Below are positions 1 to 8,432 of a stretch of 64,000 nucleotides of DNA, piece by piece. The stretch is from NCBI RefSeq assembly GCF_023278045.1, contig NZ_CP056783.1, positions 744,001-808,000 of the forward strand. Reading direction: 5' to 3'. The stretch comes from Flavobacterium sp. K5-23 (lineage in GTDB: Bacteria > Bacteroidota > Bacteroidia > Flavobacteriales > Flavobacteriaceae). The notes under the pieces are model-generated. The model ran no database searches and was not told the DNA's origin. It saw only the letters and a list, made by a program, of their open reading frames with translations. Every line of letters starts with the position of its first letter. The first letter of the stretch is position 1. Position numbers and translations under genes: made by a program.

Positions 1-674
1 TCTAGACGTTGTTTAGAAATTCCTCCAGGCTTCGGTTTTGGCTGATCTCCTTTATCGTCTTTTTTATCCTGATCTTTCTTGTCTTGATCGCCTTTGTCGT
101 CTTTTTTATCCTTGCCCTTATCGTCTTTTTTATCCTGATCTTTCTTGTCTTGGTCCTTCTTGTCCTGGTCCTTTTTATCCTTATCCTTGTCTTTTTTATC
201 CTTGTCCTTATCGTCTTTAGGCGGATTCTCTTTTAGCATTTTTTTAGCTAAAGCAAAATTATACCTCGTTTCCTCATCCGAAGGTTTATTACGAAGTGCG
301 TTTTTATAGGCTTCAACTGCTTGTGAATAATCCTTCTCTTTCATAAAAACATTTCCAAGATTATGGTATGCTTTATGTTTTTGAGGTCTGGATTTTATGT
401 TTTCTAAGGCTCTTAAATAAGATAATTTTGCCTCAGACACTTGATTTTGTTTATAAATTGCATTTCCTAAATTGTATGGAGCTACTGTTCTTTTAGAAAA
501 TTTAGATTGCGAAATCCTATAATTTGCTTCAGCATCAACAAATTTATTTTGGGCATATTCCTCATTTGCAATTGGCAATGCTTTATCTTTTTCTTGAGCA
601 TACAAACCTCCCGCTCCCCATATAGGGAACAAAAGCAAGACCTGTAAGTATTTTTTTTCTATTTTCATTTTCAT
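1..674 (-). CDS. TPR protein of the Bat operon (BatC/BatE-like), partial
   Basis: The gene runs off the left window edge with no stop codon seen. The ATG at 674 gives a short signal peptide ending near LYAQ, then three to four tetratricopeptide-like helical repeats (about residues 30-145), then a hydrophilic tail from about residue 155 made almost only of Lys, Asp and Gln in units such as KDQDKKD. A second ATG lies six bases further in, at 668. TPR proteins at this place in Bacteroidota bat (aerotolerance) operons are taken to be periplasmic scaffolds for the VWA proteins. It follows batB after 40 bases on the same strand. The Bat assignment rests mainly on context; the TPR fold is clear from the YNLGNAIY and YHNLGNVF type repeats. 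Confidence 0.8.
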   Translation of the reverse strand, partial: MKMKIEKKYLQVLLLFPIWGAGGLYAQEKDKALPIANEEYAQNKFVDAEANYRISQSKFSKRTVAPYNLGNAIYKQNQVSEAKLSYLRALENIKSRPQKHKAYHNLGNVFMKEKDYSQAVEAYKNALRNKPSDEETRYNFALAKKMLKENPPKDDKDKDKKDKDKDKKDQDKKDQDKKDQDKKDDKGKDKKDDKGDQDKKDQDKKDDKGDQPKPKPGGISKQRL

Positions 675-714
675 TAAATTATGTTTGCCCTTTCTATTAA
701 AAAGGAATAAACAT

Positions 715-1749
715 CTATTTATCTTCATTAAATAAATTCAACTTGTTTACCCAGTTTGTTTTTCTTTCGAGAAAGAAAACATCCATAAACAACAGTACAA
801 AAGCAAATCCTAAAAACCATTGAAATTGAGATTGAAAATCGGCCATTTGTGTGGCTTCAAATTCGGTTTTCTGAATGTTATCCAATGTGTTTTTTATATA
901 TTCCAAAACTTCCTTGGTATTATTCCCATTTACATAACCACCTTTTGTGGTTTTGGCAATAAGTTCTAAACTCGGTTTATTTAGTTTCGTTATAACCACC
1001 TCATCGTTATTGTCTCTTTGATAGCTTTCCACTACCCCGTTTCTTTTCAATGGAATTGTCGCTCCTTTTTCAGTCCCCACGCCAATAGTGATGATTTTCA
1101 TTCCCAGTTTATTGGCTTCTTCAGCTGCAGCTTCCGCTCCTTCTGAATGATCCTCTCCATCAGAAATCAAGATCAATAACTTACTGGTTTTGCTTTTATC
1201 GTCAAAATAAGTAGAGGATAATGTAATGGCTTCATCAAGCGAAGTTCCTTGAGAAGAAACCATTTCAGTATTCATACTTTGCAAGAACATTTTGGCAACA
1301 CTATAATCAGTTGTAATAGGTAATACTGGAAAAGCACTTCCTGCATAAGCCACAATTCCTATTCTGTCATTCCCCAGTTGTTTTAATATCTGGGAAACTA
1401 ATTGTTTGCTTTTCTCTAAACGGTTTGGCGCAACATCTTCCGCCAGCATACTTTTGGAGACATCCATAGCAAAAACGATATCGATTCCCTCGCGTTTTAC
1501 CGTTTCCATCTTAGTCCCTATTTTTGGATTTACCAATCCTAAAATCAAACCAGCGAAAGCCAAAAGCATCACTACCAATTTCAAAACAGGCTTGAAAACT
1601 GAACTCTCAGGACTTAGTCTTTTCACTAAATCTAAATCACCAAATTCCTTTTGTTTCTTTCTTTTCCAATACATATTGAATAGAAATAACAATACTATCA
1701 ATGGTAGTATAAAAAGGAGGTATAAATATTTTTTTTCGTCTAATTCCAT
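715..1749 (-). CDS. batB: VWA-domain membrane protein BatB-like
   Basis: A 344-residue protein with an N-terminal membrane helix (about residues 8-25), a second helix at about 55-75, a von Willebrand A domain (about 85-280) and a C-terminal membrane helix near 310-330. The metal-binding MIDAS motif DxSxS is intact as DVSKS. The later Thr (QGTSLDEA) and Asp (SDGEDHS) of the site are also present. The chosen ATG at 1749 replaces a TTG eighteen bases upstream. This layout is typical of BatA/BatB proteins, whose exact function in Bacteroidota is unsettled (aerotolerance, envelope stress). It lies between batA and the TPR gene in a single minus-strand operon that starts with moxR. Confidence 0.9.
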   Translation of the reverse strand: MELDEKKYLYLLFILPLIVLLFLFNMYWKRKKQKEFGDLDLVKRLSPESSVFKPVLKLVVMLLAFAGLILGLVNPKIGTKMETVKREGIDIVFAMDVSKSMLAEDVAPNRLEKSKQLVSQILKQLGNDRIGIVAYAGSAFPVLPITTDYSVAKMFLQSMNTEMVSSQGTSLDEAITLSSTYFDDKSKTSKLLILISDGEDHSEGAEAAAEEANKLGMKIITIGVGTEKGATIPLKRNGVVESYQRDNNDEVVITKLNKPSLELIAKTTKGGYVNGNNTKEVLEYIKNTLDNIQKTEFEATQMADFQSQFQWFLGFAFVLLFMDVFFLERKTNWVNKLNLFNEDK

Positions 1750-1816
1750 ATATTTTTTAAATTCCAAATTCCAAATAGCAAAACACCAATTCCAAAAACA
1801 GTTTGCAGTTCCGGCT

Positions 1817-1835
1817 CCCTCCCCTTTGGGGAGGG
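1817..1835. repeat. perfect G/C palindrome in the batA-batB spacer
   Basis: CCCTCCCC and GGGGAGGG form an 8-bp perfect inverted repeat around TTT. A G-rich tail, GGGTTGGGGTGGGG (1833-1846), follows immediately. It sits in the 100-bp spacer between batA and batB and contrasts sharply with the AT-rich surroundings. It looks like a dispersed REP-type element rather than a terminator, because no U-run follows on the minus strand. Confidence 0.6.
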
Positions 1836-1849
1836 TTGGGGTGGGGATT

Positions 1850-2851
1850 CTAAATAAAGCTTCTGTAAACCGTCTTTCTCAATACTATTTCCACTAAAAG
1901 CAACAACCCTGCAAACCAAACAAAAGGCCTGAATTTTTCATCATAATCATAGAATTTCAATTCTTCGATTTCTGTGGTTTCTAATTTATTGATTTCACCA
2001 TAAATCTCAGCCAGCTTGCTATTACTTGTCGCACGGAAATACTTCCCGTCTGTTTTTCTAGCAATGCTTTGCATCAATTTTTCGTCAATTTCGACTTTCA
2101 TCATCTGGAATAAAAATCCTCCATTAGGAGCAATTGCGTATGGGAATTCGGCCATTCCGTTTGTTCCTATCCCGATGGTATATACTTTGATTCCGTATTG
2201 TTTGGCAATATCTGATGCTGTTTCAGGCTCAATAAATCCGGCGTTATTTACTCCGTCAGTCAAAAGTATAATCACTTTACTCTTGGCTTTACTGTCTTTC
2301 AATCGGTTTACGGCTGTCGCCAATCCCATTCCGATTCCTGTTCCATCCTGTAAAACATTATCGTATTTTATACTTTTTATTGCTTCCAGAATAATTGCTT
2401 TATCACTGGTCACAGGCGTTTTAGTATATGCTTCCGAAGCATAAACGACTAATCCTATTCGGTCATTAGGCCTTTCGCCAGCAAAGTCAGCCGCCACTCT
2501 TTTAAGTGCTTCCATACGGTTTGGCTTTAAATCTTTGGCTAACATACTCCCGGAAACATCGACAGCCATAACGATATCGATTCCTTTTGTCGTTTTGGTT
2601 TTATTACTAATATCAACTGTTCTAGGTCTAGCCATAGCAACGATCAATGAACTAAGCGCTACTAATCGCATCACTCCCAGTAAAGGTTTTAATCTTGCCA
2701 ACAATGATTTGGAAGATTTAAAACCCTGAATCGAACTTATTTTCAAAGTTGCTGATTGCGTATTTCTCCTCCAATACAACCACGCTATTGCAACTGGTAT
2801 TAAAAGAAACAACCAAAAAAACTCTGGATTTAAAAACGTTATACTCGCCAT
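1850..2851 (-). CDS. batA: VWA-domain membrane protein BatA-like
   Basis: A 333-residue protein with an N-terminal hydrophobic helix (about residues 8-27), a helix near 60-72, a VWA domain (about 88-290) and a final helix near 310-325. The MIDAS site is complete, with DVSGS at the start and TDGVNN later. Its ATG overlaps the stop codon of the upstream BatD-like gene by one base (TAATG), which points to translational coupling. BatA and BatB homologues are thought to form a membrane complex through their VWA domains, with both domains in the periplasm. The stop codon abuts the G-rich palindromic element that precedes batB. Confidence 0.9.
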   Translation of the reverse strand: MASITFLNPEFFWLFLLIPVAIAWLYWRRNTQSATLKISSIQGFKSSKSLLARLKPLLGVMRLVALSSLIVAMARPRTVDISNKTKTTKGIDIVMAVDVSGSMLAKDLKPNRMEALKRVAADFAGERPNDRIGLVVYASEAYTKTPVTSDKAIILEAIKSIKYDNVLQDGTGIGMGLATAVNRLKDSKAKSKVIILLTDGVNNAGFIEPETASDIAKQYGIKVYTIGIGTNGMAEFPYAIAPNGGFLFQMMKVEIDEKLMQSIARKTDGKYFRATSNSKLAEIYGEINKLETTEIEELKFYDYDEKFRPFVWFAGLLLLVEIVLRKTVYRSFI

Positions 2852-4482
2852 TATTTACTTGCTATTTTAAGTTCTACAGAACTCAATATCCTGTCTGATA
2901 TATCATTCGCATAAGTATCTCCTTCTTCGTGAAAAATTATGATTTGTTGCAATCCGCCATTTTGCTTAAACAACAACACTTCATAATACAGCTTCATACT
3001 ACTTTTACTGTCTTTGTCTAATTTAGAAAAAGAACCATAACTTTTAAGACCTGTAATTCCTTCATTGGTTTCAAAATCTTCATCTTTGACAATCATATTT
3101 TGAGCACCTTGAGATTCTAAGGTCAATAAAGTAACCTCCATTGATTTTTTTAAATCAATTTCAGCCTCTTGTTTGTATTTAATTGTGGAAACCATAACAT
3201 AGAAATTGTCTAACATACTTCCATAAGCGAAAGACTGCATTTCCTTAATTAAAGCCAATCCATCTTTAGGCAATGATTTAGTAAGATCAATTCTCTTAAG
3301 TACTTTTGGCGTTTCTATTATAACACCCGGGTTTCCGTAATTACTTTTTATCCATTCCCCTTCCAGCAATTCTTTTGTAGGATGGCCTAGCACATTGTCT
3401 TTCACATAATCAAAACCTTTAGTGACTATGAAAAAACCTGTAATAGTTACCAACAATAAAAGAACCGAAGAAACTGCTACAAGAATGCGCTTGCTTCTTT
3501 TTTTCTTAAGCTGAATTTCAACTTGTTTTTGTCTTTGTGCTTCATTAAGCAAAGTATCTTCTTCTATTTCTACAACTACCGGTATAGAGTTGTCTAGCGT
3601 TAAGATTGCTTTTTGAATTTTATTTCGGTCTTCGGTTATCTCATAATCTAGTGGTTTTGATTTGGCAAACTTCACTAAATCGGCTTGCTTCAAAACTCTT
3701 TCCAGGTTTTCGATTGTTTCTTGGGAAACCGTCATTTTCTTTTTAAGTGAAGCGGCTCTTAGACCAACAATCAATTCAGAAGTCGTGCTTTCCATAGCTG
3801 GAATTTCTATAGCTTCCTCGATATAATTTCGAGCAATATCAGTCAATTCACTATAATACGCTTTTACTTCTCCTTTTTGCCAAAGTTCTTTTTGTTCTAA
3901 AGTGTTCAATAAACTCGTCGCTCTTTCGATTGGCGTTTTATACACTTCTTCTTCAATCTTTTTCTTTTGGTGTTTTTTTATGTACCAATAAACCAAAGCT
4001 CCAATTCCAACAAGCAATATAATCGCTAAAAGATATTTCCACCAATTCCCAATAGGATTGTTTACGGGAACTATGTCTTTAATATCATACATCTTTTGCT
4101 TCAAAGTATCCACCTGCACATTAGCCACTTCCACTAAAAGAGAATCCGACAGATAGGCTTTGCCGTTGATTAGAATTTTAACACTTGGAATAACATATTT
4201 ACCCGAATCAAATTGAGTCAGTCCGTATTTTTTGATTAATTCATACCGGTCATTGTTTTTAACGGTATCAATAGGATACGACTGAATCACCTCTAAAGCC
4301 CCAAAATTTTTCAATTTAGGAAAAACGACCTTAGACAAAGTATCTACAGATGTCTTAAATGTCAGTTTGAATTCGGCTCCAATTTTGTTTTTTGTAGTAT
4401 CTATACTCGTCACTACGCGCTTTTGTTGTGCAAAAACGGCAGTAGATAAAAGAAGTAATAGTAGGTATATGTTTTTTTTCAT
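2851..4482 (-). CDS. BatD-like membrane protein of the moxR/bat operon
   Basis: A 543-residue protein with a signal peptide (MKKN to VFAQ), a periplasmic Ig-like region (about 20-140), a membrane helix at about 149-168, a charged cytoplasmic stretch of about 165 residues, and a second membrane helix near 334-355 followed by a C-terminal domain of about 185 residues. Family recognition is weak: the N-terminal part resembles BatD/oxygen-tolerance proteins, and the position between a DUF58 gene and batA fits that family. It starts 19 bases after the DUF58 gene and overlaps batA by one base. No catalytic motif was seen, so a structural role in the Bat complex is an inference from context. Confidence 0.7.
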   Translation of the reverse strand: MKKNIYLLLLLLSTAVFAQQKRVVTSIDTTKNKIGAEFKLTFKTSVDTLSKVVFPKLKNFGALEVIQSYPIDTVKNNDRYELIKKYGLTQFDSGKYVIPSVKILINGKAYLSDSLLVEVANVQVDTLKQKMYDIKDIVPVNNPIGNWWKYLLAIILLVGIGALVYWYIKKHQKKKIEEEVYKTPIERATSLLNTLEQKELWQKGEVKAYYSELTDIARNYIEEAIEIPAMESTTSELIVGLRAASLKKKMTVSQETIENLERVLKQADLVKFAKSKPLDYEITEDRNKIQKAILTLDNSIPVVVEIEEDTLLNEAQRQKQVEIQLKKKRSKRILVAVSSVLLLLVTITGFFIVTKGFDYVKDNVLGHPTKELLEGEWIKSNYGNPGVIIETPKVLKRIDLTKSLPKDGLALIKEMQSFAYGSMLDNFYVMVSTIKYKQEAEIDLKKSMEVTLLTLESQGAQNMIVKDEDFETNEGITGLKSYGSFSKLDKDSKSSMKLYYEVLLFKQNGGLQQIIIFHEEGDTYANDISDRILSSVELKIASK

Positions 4483-4501
4483 TCTTTATTTTTGAAAATC
4501 A

Positions 4502-5365
4502 CTATCTCGATTTAAAATAGCCTAATAATTTGGTTACATAGCTTTCATCAACCCTAGTGTTCACCACTCCTGAACCTGATTTTCTAAAGGTTTCCTTGAA
4601 ATAGTTCACTTTGTCATGATAGTATTTTTCATATTCAAATCGAACAGATTTAGAGGTAGTGTCAATCAATTGCGTTTCTCCAGTTTCAGCATCAAGCATT
4701 GAAACAACACCTATGTTTGGCATTTTTTCTTCTCGAACATCATACACTCTAATGCCTGTAATGTCGTGCTTTTTAGAAGCAATTTTCAAGGTATGCTCAT
4801 AATCATCCGCCATAAAATCAGAAATCATAAAAACGATTGCTTTCTTCTTTTGGGTTCCTGATAAAAATTTCAAAGCCTGGGCTACATCCGTTTTTTGACT
4901 TTTTGGGTGGAATTCTATTAATTCTCGAATGATACGCAACACATGTGAACGTCCTTTCTTTGGTGGGATATACAGTTCTATTTGGTCTGAAAATAATATC
5001 AAGCCAATTTTATCATTGTTTTGAGTGGCAGAAAAAGCCATAGTTGCTGCAATTTCAGTAACGATTTCTTTTTTGAATTGGTTTTTAGAACCAAAACTTT
5101 CTGATCCCGAAATATCGACCATTAACATCATAGTCAATTCACGTTCTTCTTCAAAAACTTTCACATGCGCTTCATTGTAACGCGCAGTTACATTCCAGTC
5201 AATGGCACGAATATCGTCTCCATACTGGTATTGACGCACTTCACTGAAAGTCATTCCACGTCCTTTGAAAGAAGTATGGTATTCCCCCGAAAAGATATGA
5301 TCGCTCAGCCTTCGGGTTTTGATTTCAATTTTCCGTACCTTTTTTAAAAGTTCTTTTGTATCCAT
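4502..5365 (-). CDS. DUF58 domain protein (MoxR partner)
   Basis: A 287-residue soluble protein without a signal peptide. The DUF58 signature is seen as RQYQYGDD followed by IRAIDWNVTARY (about residues 43-63). A VWA-like region follows, with DISGS in MMLMVDISGSES (about 83-94) keeping the MIDAS serines. DUF58 proteins are regularly encoded directly after MoxR ATPases and are thought to be their substrates or adaptors. Here the gene follows moxR after 83 bases and precedes the BatD-like gene by 19 bases on the same strand. Confidence 0.9.
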   Translation of the reverse strand: MDTKELLKKVRKIEIKTRRLSDHIFSGEYHTSFKGRGMTFSEVRQYQYGDDIRAIDWNVTARYNEAHVKVFEEERELTMMLMVDISGSESFGSKNQFKKEIVTEIAATMAFSATQNNDKIGLILFSDQIELYIPPKKGRSHVLRIIRELIEFHPKSQKTDVAQALKFLSGTQKKKAIVFMISDFMADDYEHTLKIASKKHDITGIRVYDVREEKMPNIGVVSMLDAETGETQLIDTTSKSVRFEYEKYYHDKVNYFKETFRKSGSGVVNTRVDESYVTKLLGYFKSR

Positions 5366-5448
5366 TTTTTAATTTGTTTAAAGTTTAAAAAGTTTAAGGT
5401 TTCAAGTTCGCATTCTAATAACTTGAAACATTAAACATTAAACAAATC
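5366..5448. repeat. heptad-rich inverted repeat in the moxR-DUF58 spacer
   Basis: The spacer contains repeated GTTTAA-type heptads on one side and ATTAAAC units on the other, around an exact inverted repeat GTTTCAAGTT (5399-5408) / AACTTGAAAC (5420-5429). The whole spacer could fold into one long imperfect stem in the operon transcript. Confidence 0.55.
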
Positions 5449-6453
5449 TTAAGGTACTTCTACTTCGTTAATAATTTTGTTGATGATATCTACAGAAGTA
5501 ACATTTTCCGCTTCTGCTTCGTATGTAACACCTATTCTATGACGCAATACATCATGAACTACGGCGCGTACATCCTCAGGAATTACATAGCCACGACGTT
5601 TAATAAAAGCGTAACATTTAGCCGCAACAGCTAGATTGATACTTCCACGTGGAGATGCTCCAAAACTGATTAATGGTTTCAAATCAGCTAATTTATATTT
5701 CTCTGGAAAACGAGTTGCAAAAATGATATCCAGAATGTATTTCTCGATTTTTTCATCCATATAAACCTCACGAACTGCTTCTTGTGCACGTAAAATTTGC
5801 TCTACAGAAACCACTTGGTTTACTTTCTCATAACTCCCTTTAAGGTTTTGACGAATTACCAAACGTTCTTCATCCATTTTTGGGTAGTCAATAACCGTTT
5901 TCAACATAAAACGATCGACTTGCGCTTCTGGAAGTTGGTATGTTCCTTCTTGCTCAATTGGATTTTGAGTTGCCAATACTAAGAATGGTCTGTCTAACTT
6001 GAATGTCGTGTCTCCAATGGTTACTTGTTTCTCTTGCATCGCCTCAAGCAATGCCGATTGTACTTTGGCTGGTGCACGGTTAATCTCATCCGCTAAAACG
6101 AAATTGGCAAAAATAGGCCCCTTTTTAATTGAGAACTCATTTTGCTTAATATTGTAAATCATGGTTCCCACTACATCGGCAGGTAATAAATCAGGAGTAA
6201 ACTGAATTCTGCTGAATGAACCGTGAATGGCTTGTGATAATGTATTTATAGCAAGAGTTTTTGCTAATCCCGGAACTCCTTCAAGTAAAATATGTCCTTG
6301 ACCTAAAAGTCCAATTAACAATCGTTCGACCATGTGTTTCTGACCTACGATAACTTTATTCATTTCCATACTAAGGAGATCGATAAAAGCGCTCTCTCTT
6401 TCAATTTTTTCATTGATTGACCTAATGTCTATTGTCGCAGTATTTTCTTCCAT
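5449..6453 (-). CDS. moxR: MoxR-family AAA+ ATPase
   Basis: A 334-residue AAA+ ATPase of MoxR type. Visible motifs are the Walker A region GVPGLAKT (about residues 59-66), the Walker B region LADEINRAPAKVQSALLEAM (about 119-138), sensor 1 in ATQNP (about 161-165) and a C-terminal lid domain. Family members act as chaperone-like ATPases that activate VWA-domain partners. It is the first gene of the minus-strand operon moxR, DUF58, batD-like, batA, batB, TPR. The ATG at 6453 is the only sensible start. The 223 bases upstream hold the divergent promoter region shared with the aldo/keto reductase gene. Confidence 0.93.
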   Translation of the reverse strand: MEENTATIDIRSINEKIERESAFIDLLSMEMNKVIVGQKHMVERLLIGLLGQGHILLEGVPGLAKTLAINTLSQAIHGSFSRIQFTPDLLPADVVGTMIYNIKQNEFSIKKGPIFANFVLADEINRAPAKVQSALLEAMQEKQVTIGDTTFKLDRPFLVLATQNPIEQEGTYQLPEAQVDRFMLKTVIDYPKMDEERLVIRQNLKGSYEKVNQVVSVEQILRAQEAVREVYMDEKIEKYILDIIFATRFPEKYKLADLKPLISFGASPRGSINLAVAAKCYAFIKRRGYVIPEDVRAVVHDVLRHRIGVTYEAEAENVTSVDIINKIINEVEVP

Positions 6454-6638
6454 TTTTTATTTTTTAAAGCCTTGATTTTAATGTCTTTCTTTTGAGACTG
6501 CAAATTGAATTTTTTTTTAGAGGTAAGATGTTAAAAAATGGTTAAAACTTCCACTAATCCGTTAATTTTAAGGTCGAATTGTGATACAATTTTCATAATT
6601 TTAAGAACTTGTAGAATACATTCGATTTTTAAATACAA

Positions 6639-6660
6639 TTTCCTGATTTGTGTCAGGAAA
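6639..6660. promoter_or_regulatory. perfect palindrome upstream of the aldo/keto reductase gene
   Basis: TTTCCTGA (6639-6646) and TCAGGAAA (6653-6660) are perfect 8-bp arms around TTTGTG, ending 16 bases before the ATG at 6677. Size and position suit a dimeric repressor operator or a small leader hairpin. The regulator is unknown. Confidence 0.5.
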
Positions 6661-6676
6661 ATAAAATAATAATATC

Positions 6677-7549
6677 ATGAGTAAAACAAAACTATCTCCG
6701 GTAATAGCCGGAACTATGAATTGGGGAGTTTGGGATAAAAACCTTACAATAAAAGAAATGGAGAGCATGATTCACATTTGCATAGAAAACAAAATCACAA
6801 CCTTTGATCATGCTGATATTTACGGTGATTACACTACCGAATTTGAATTTGGAAAAGCTTTTAACAACAGTAAAATTGATCGTAAGAAACTCCAATTAAT
6901 TTCGAAGTGTGGCATTCAATTACAGTCAGAAGAACGAAACAATTTAGTTAAACATTACGACTGTTCAAAAGAGTATATTATTTGGTCCGTGGAGCAATCC
7001 TTAAAAAAATTACAAACTGATTATCTAGATGTCCTTTTATTGCACAGACCTAGCCCTTTAATGCAAGCTGACGAAATTGCAGAAGCTGTAGAAAAACTTA
7101 AAAGTGAGGGTAAAATCATCGATTTTGGAGTTTCAAACTTCAGCTCTTCTCAAACAGAATTGATCCGTCAAAAAACGGAAATAAGCTTCAATCAATTACA
7201 ATTTTCTGCAACTAATTTTGAGCCCATGAATGATGGTAGTCTTGATTATATGCAAATGCACAACATACGCCCTATGTCATGGAATCCATTGGGATGTGTT
7301 TTCAGGGAAGATATTCCACAAACACATCGTTTGAAAAAATTATTAGCAAATTTAGTTTCAAAATACCATCTAGGTTCTGACACTCTTTTATTAGCCTGGA
7401 TATTAAAACATCCCGCGAAAATCATTCCTATTGCTGGAACAGTAAACGTGATTCGAATACAATCCTTAATGAAAGCTGTCGAATTAGAATTGGATATTGA
7501 AGACTGGTTTGCAATCTGGACAGAAAGTATTGGGGAAAATGTACCATAA
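6677..7549 (+). CDS. aldo/keto reductase
   Basis: A 290-residue cytoplasmic oxidoreductase with the (beta/alpha)8 aldo/keto reductase fold. The catalytic tetrad can be placed: Asp44 and Tyr49 in FDHADIYG, a Lys in LISKCG and His in LLLHRP. The NADPH-binding C-terminal part (IIPIAGTVNVIRIQ) is present. Overall it resembles the YdhF-like subgroup that acts on small carbonyl compounds. The true substrate cannot be read from the sequence. It is followed after 60 bases by an SDR gene on the same strand, so the two reductases may be co-transcribed. Confidence 0.9.
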   Translation: MSKTKLSPVIAGTMNWGVWDKNLTIKEMESMIHICIENKITTFDHADIYGDYTTEFEFGKAFNNSKIDRKKLQLISKCGIQLQSEERNNLVKHYDCSKEYIIWSVEQSLKKLQTDYLDVLLLHRPSPLMQADEIAEAVEKLKSEGKIIDFGVSNFSSSQTELIRQKTEISFNQLQFSATNFEPMNDGSLDYMQMHNIRPMSWNPLGCVFREDIPQTHRLKKLLANLVSKYHLGSDTLLLAWILKHPAKIIPIAGTVNVIRIQSLMKAVELELDIEDWFAIWTESIGENVP

Positions 7550-7609
7550 AGACTGAATACACTAATTTACATAATTCTTTAAACTTAAAAAGAATAAGAG
7601 ACTCAAATC

Positions 7610-8362
7610 ATGAATAAAACAGCCCTGATTACTGGTGCTACCAGCGGAATTGGAAAAGCAACAGCAGAACTATTAGCCCAAAAAAACTATAAACTTATTC
7701 TTTGTGGAAGACGGAAAGACCGATTAATAGAATTAGTTACTTCACTATCAAAACTAACGGAAGTACATACTTTAAACTTTGATGTTCGGGATAAAAAAGC
7801 CGTTATGGAAAGTATAAATTCCCTACCAGAAGCCTTTTCTAAAATTGATATTCTAATCAACAATGCAGGAAATGCGCATGGATTAGACCCTATTCAAAGC
7901 GGAGATTTAGACGATTGGGACGCTATGATTGACATCAATGTAAAAGGGTTGTTGTATGTTTCTAAAGCCATTATACCCCAAATGATCGAAAGAAAAGCAG
8001 GTCATATAATCAACATTGGTTCAACCGCAGGAAAAGAAGTGTATGCGAATGGAAATGTGTACTGCGCCTCAAAACATGCTGTTGACGCCTTAAACAAAGG
8101 AATGAGAATGGATCTTAATCCATACGGAATTAGAGTTGGTGCCATCCATCCAGGAATGGTGGAGACGGAGTTTAGCGAAGTTCGTTTTAAAGGTGATACT
8201 GATAAGGCAGCAAATGTGTATAAAGGACTCCAACCTTTGCGTGCCGAAGATATTGCCGATATCATCCATTTTGTGGTTTCAAGACCGTATCATGTCAATA
8301 TTGCCGATTTGATTGTGATGCCTACCGCCCAAGCTTCATCAACGATTGTGAAAAGAGACTAG
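7610..8362 (+). CDS. short-chain dehydrogenase/reductase, YdfG-like
   Basis: A 250-residue classical SDR. The cofactor motif TGATSGIG is at residues 8-15 and RRK after strand 2 suggests NADP preference. NNAG and the catalytic YCASK follow, with a Ser in NIGSTAG upstream. The PGMVETEF segment and the C-terminal PTAQASSTIVKRD resemble YdfG-type 3-hydroxy acid (serine/allothreonine) dehydrogenases. It follows the aldo/keto reductase on the same strand and ends just before a strong bidirectional terminator. Confidence 0.9.
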   Translation: MNKTALITGATSGIGKATAELLAQKNYKLILCGRRKDRLIELVTSLSKLTEVHTLNFDVRDKKAVMESINSLPEAFSKIDILINNAGNAHGLDPIQSGDLDDWDAMIDINVKGLLYVSKAIIPQMIERKAGHIINIGSTAGKEVYANGNVYCASKHAVDALNKGMRMDLNPYGIRVGAIHPGMVETEFSEVRFKGDTDKAANVYKGLQPLRAEDIADIIHFVVSRPYHVNIADLIVMPTAQASSTIVKRD

Positions 8363-8376
8363 TGTAATTATAGTTT

Positions 8377-8418
8377 TTGAATAAAAAAAAACAGCTAGCT
8401 AGCTGTTTTTTTTATTCA
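8377..8418. terminator. bidirectional rho-independent terminator
   Basis: The core CAGCTAGCTAGCTG (8392-8405) is perfectly palindromic. It is flanked by nine A on the left and eight T on the right, and the pairing extends to TTGAAT/ATTCAA. It lies between the convergent SDR gene and DUF4382 gene and can stop transcription from both sides. Confidence 0.85.
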
Positions 8419-8432
8419 AATTAATATCTCTA

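Noticed and set aside
9..236. Plus-strand open frames rich in Phe, Leu, Ile and Val
   Set aside because: They are the antisense of the Lys/Asp repeat tail of the minus-strand TPR gene and have no start context.
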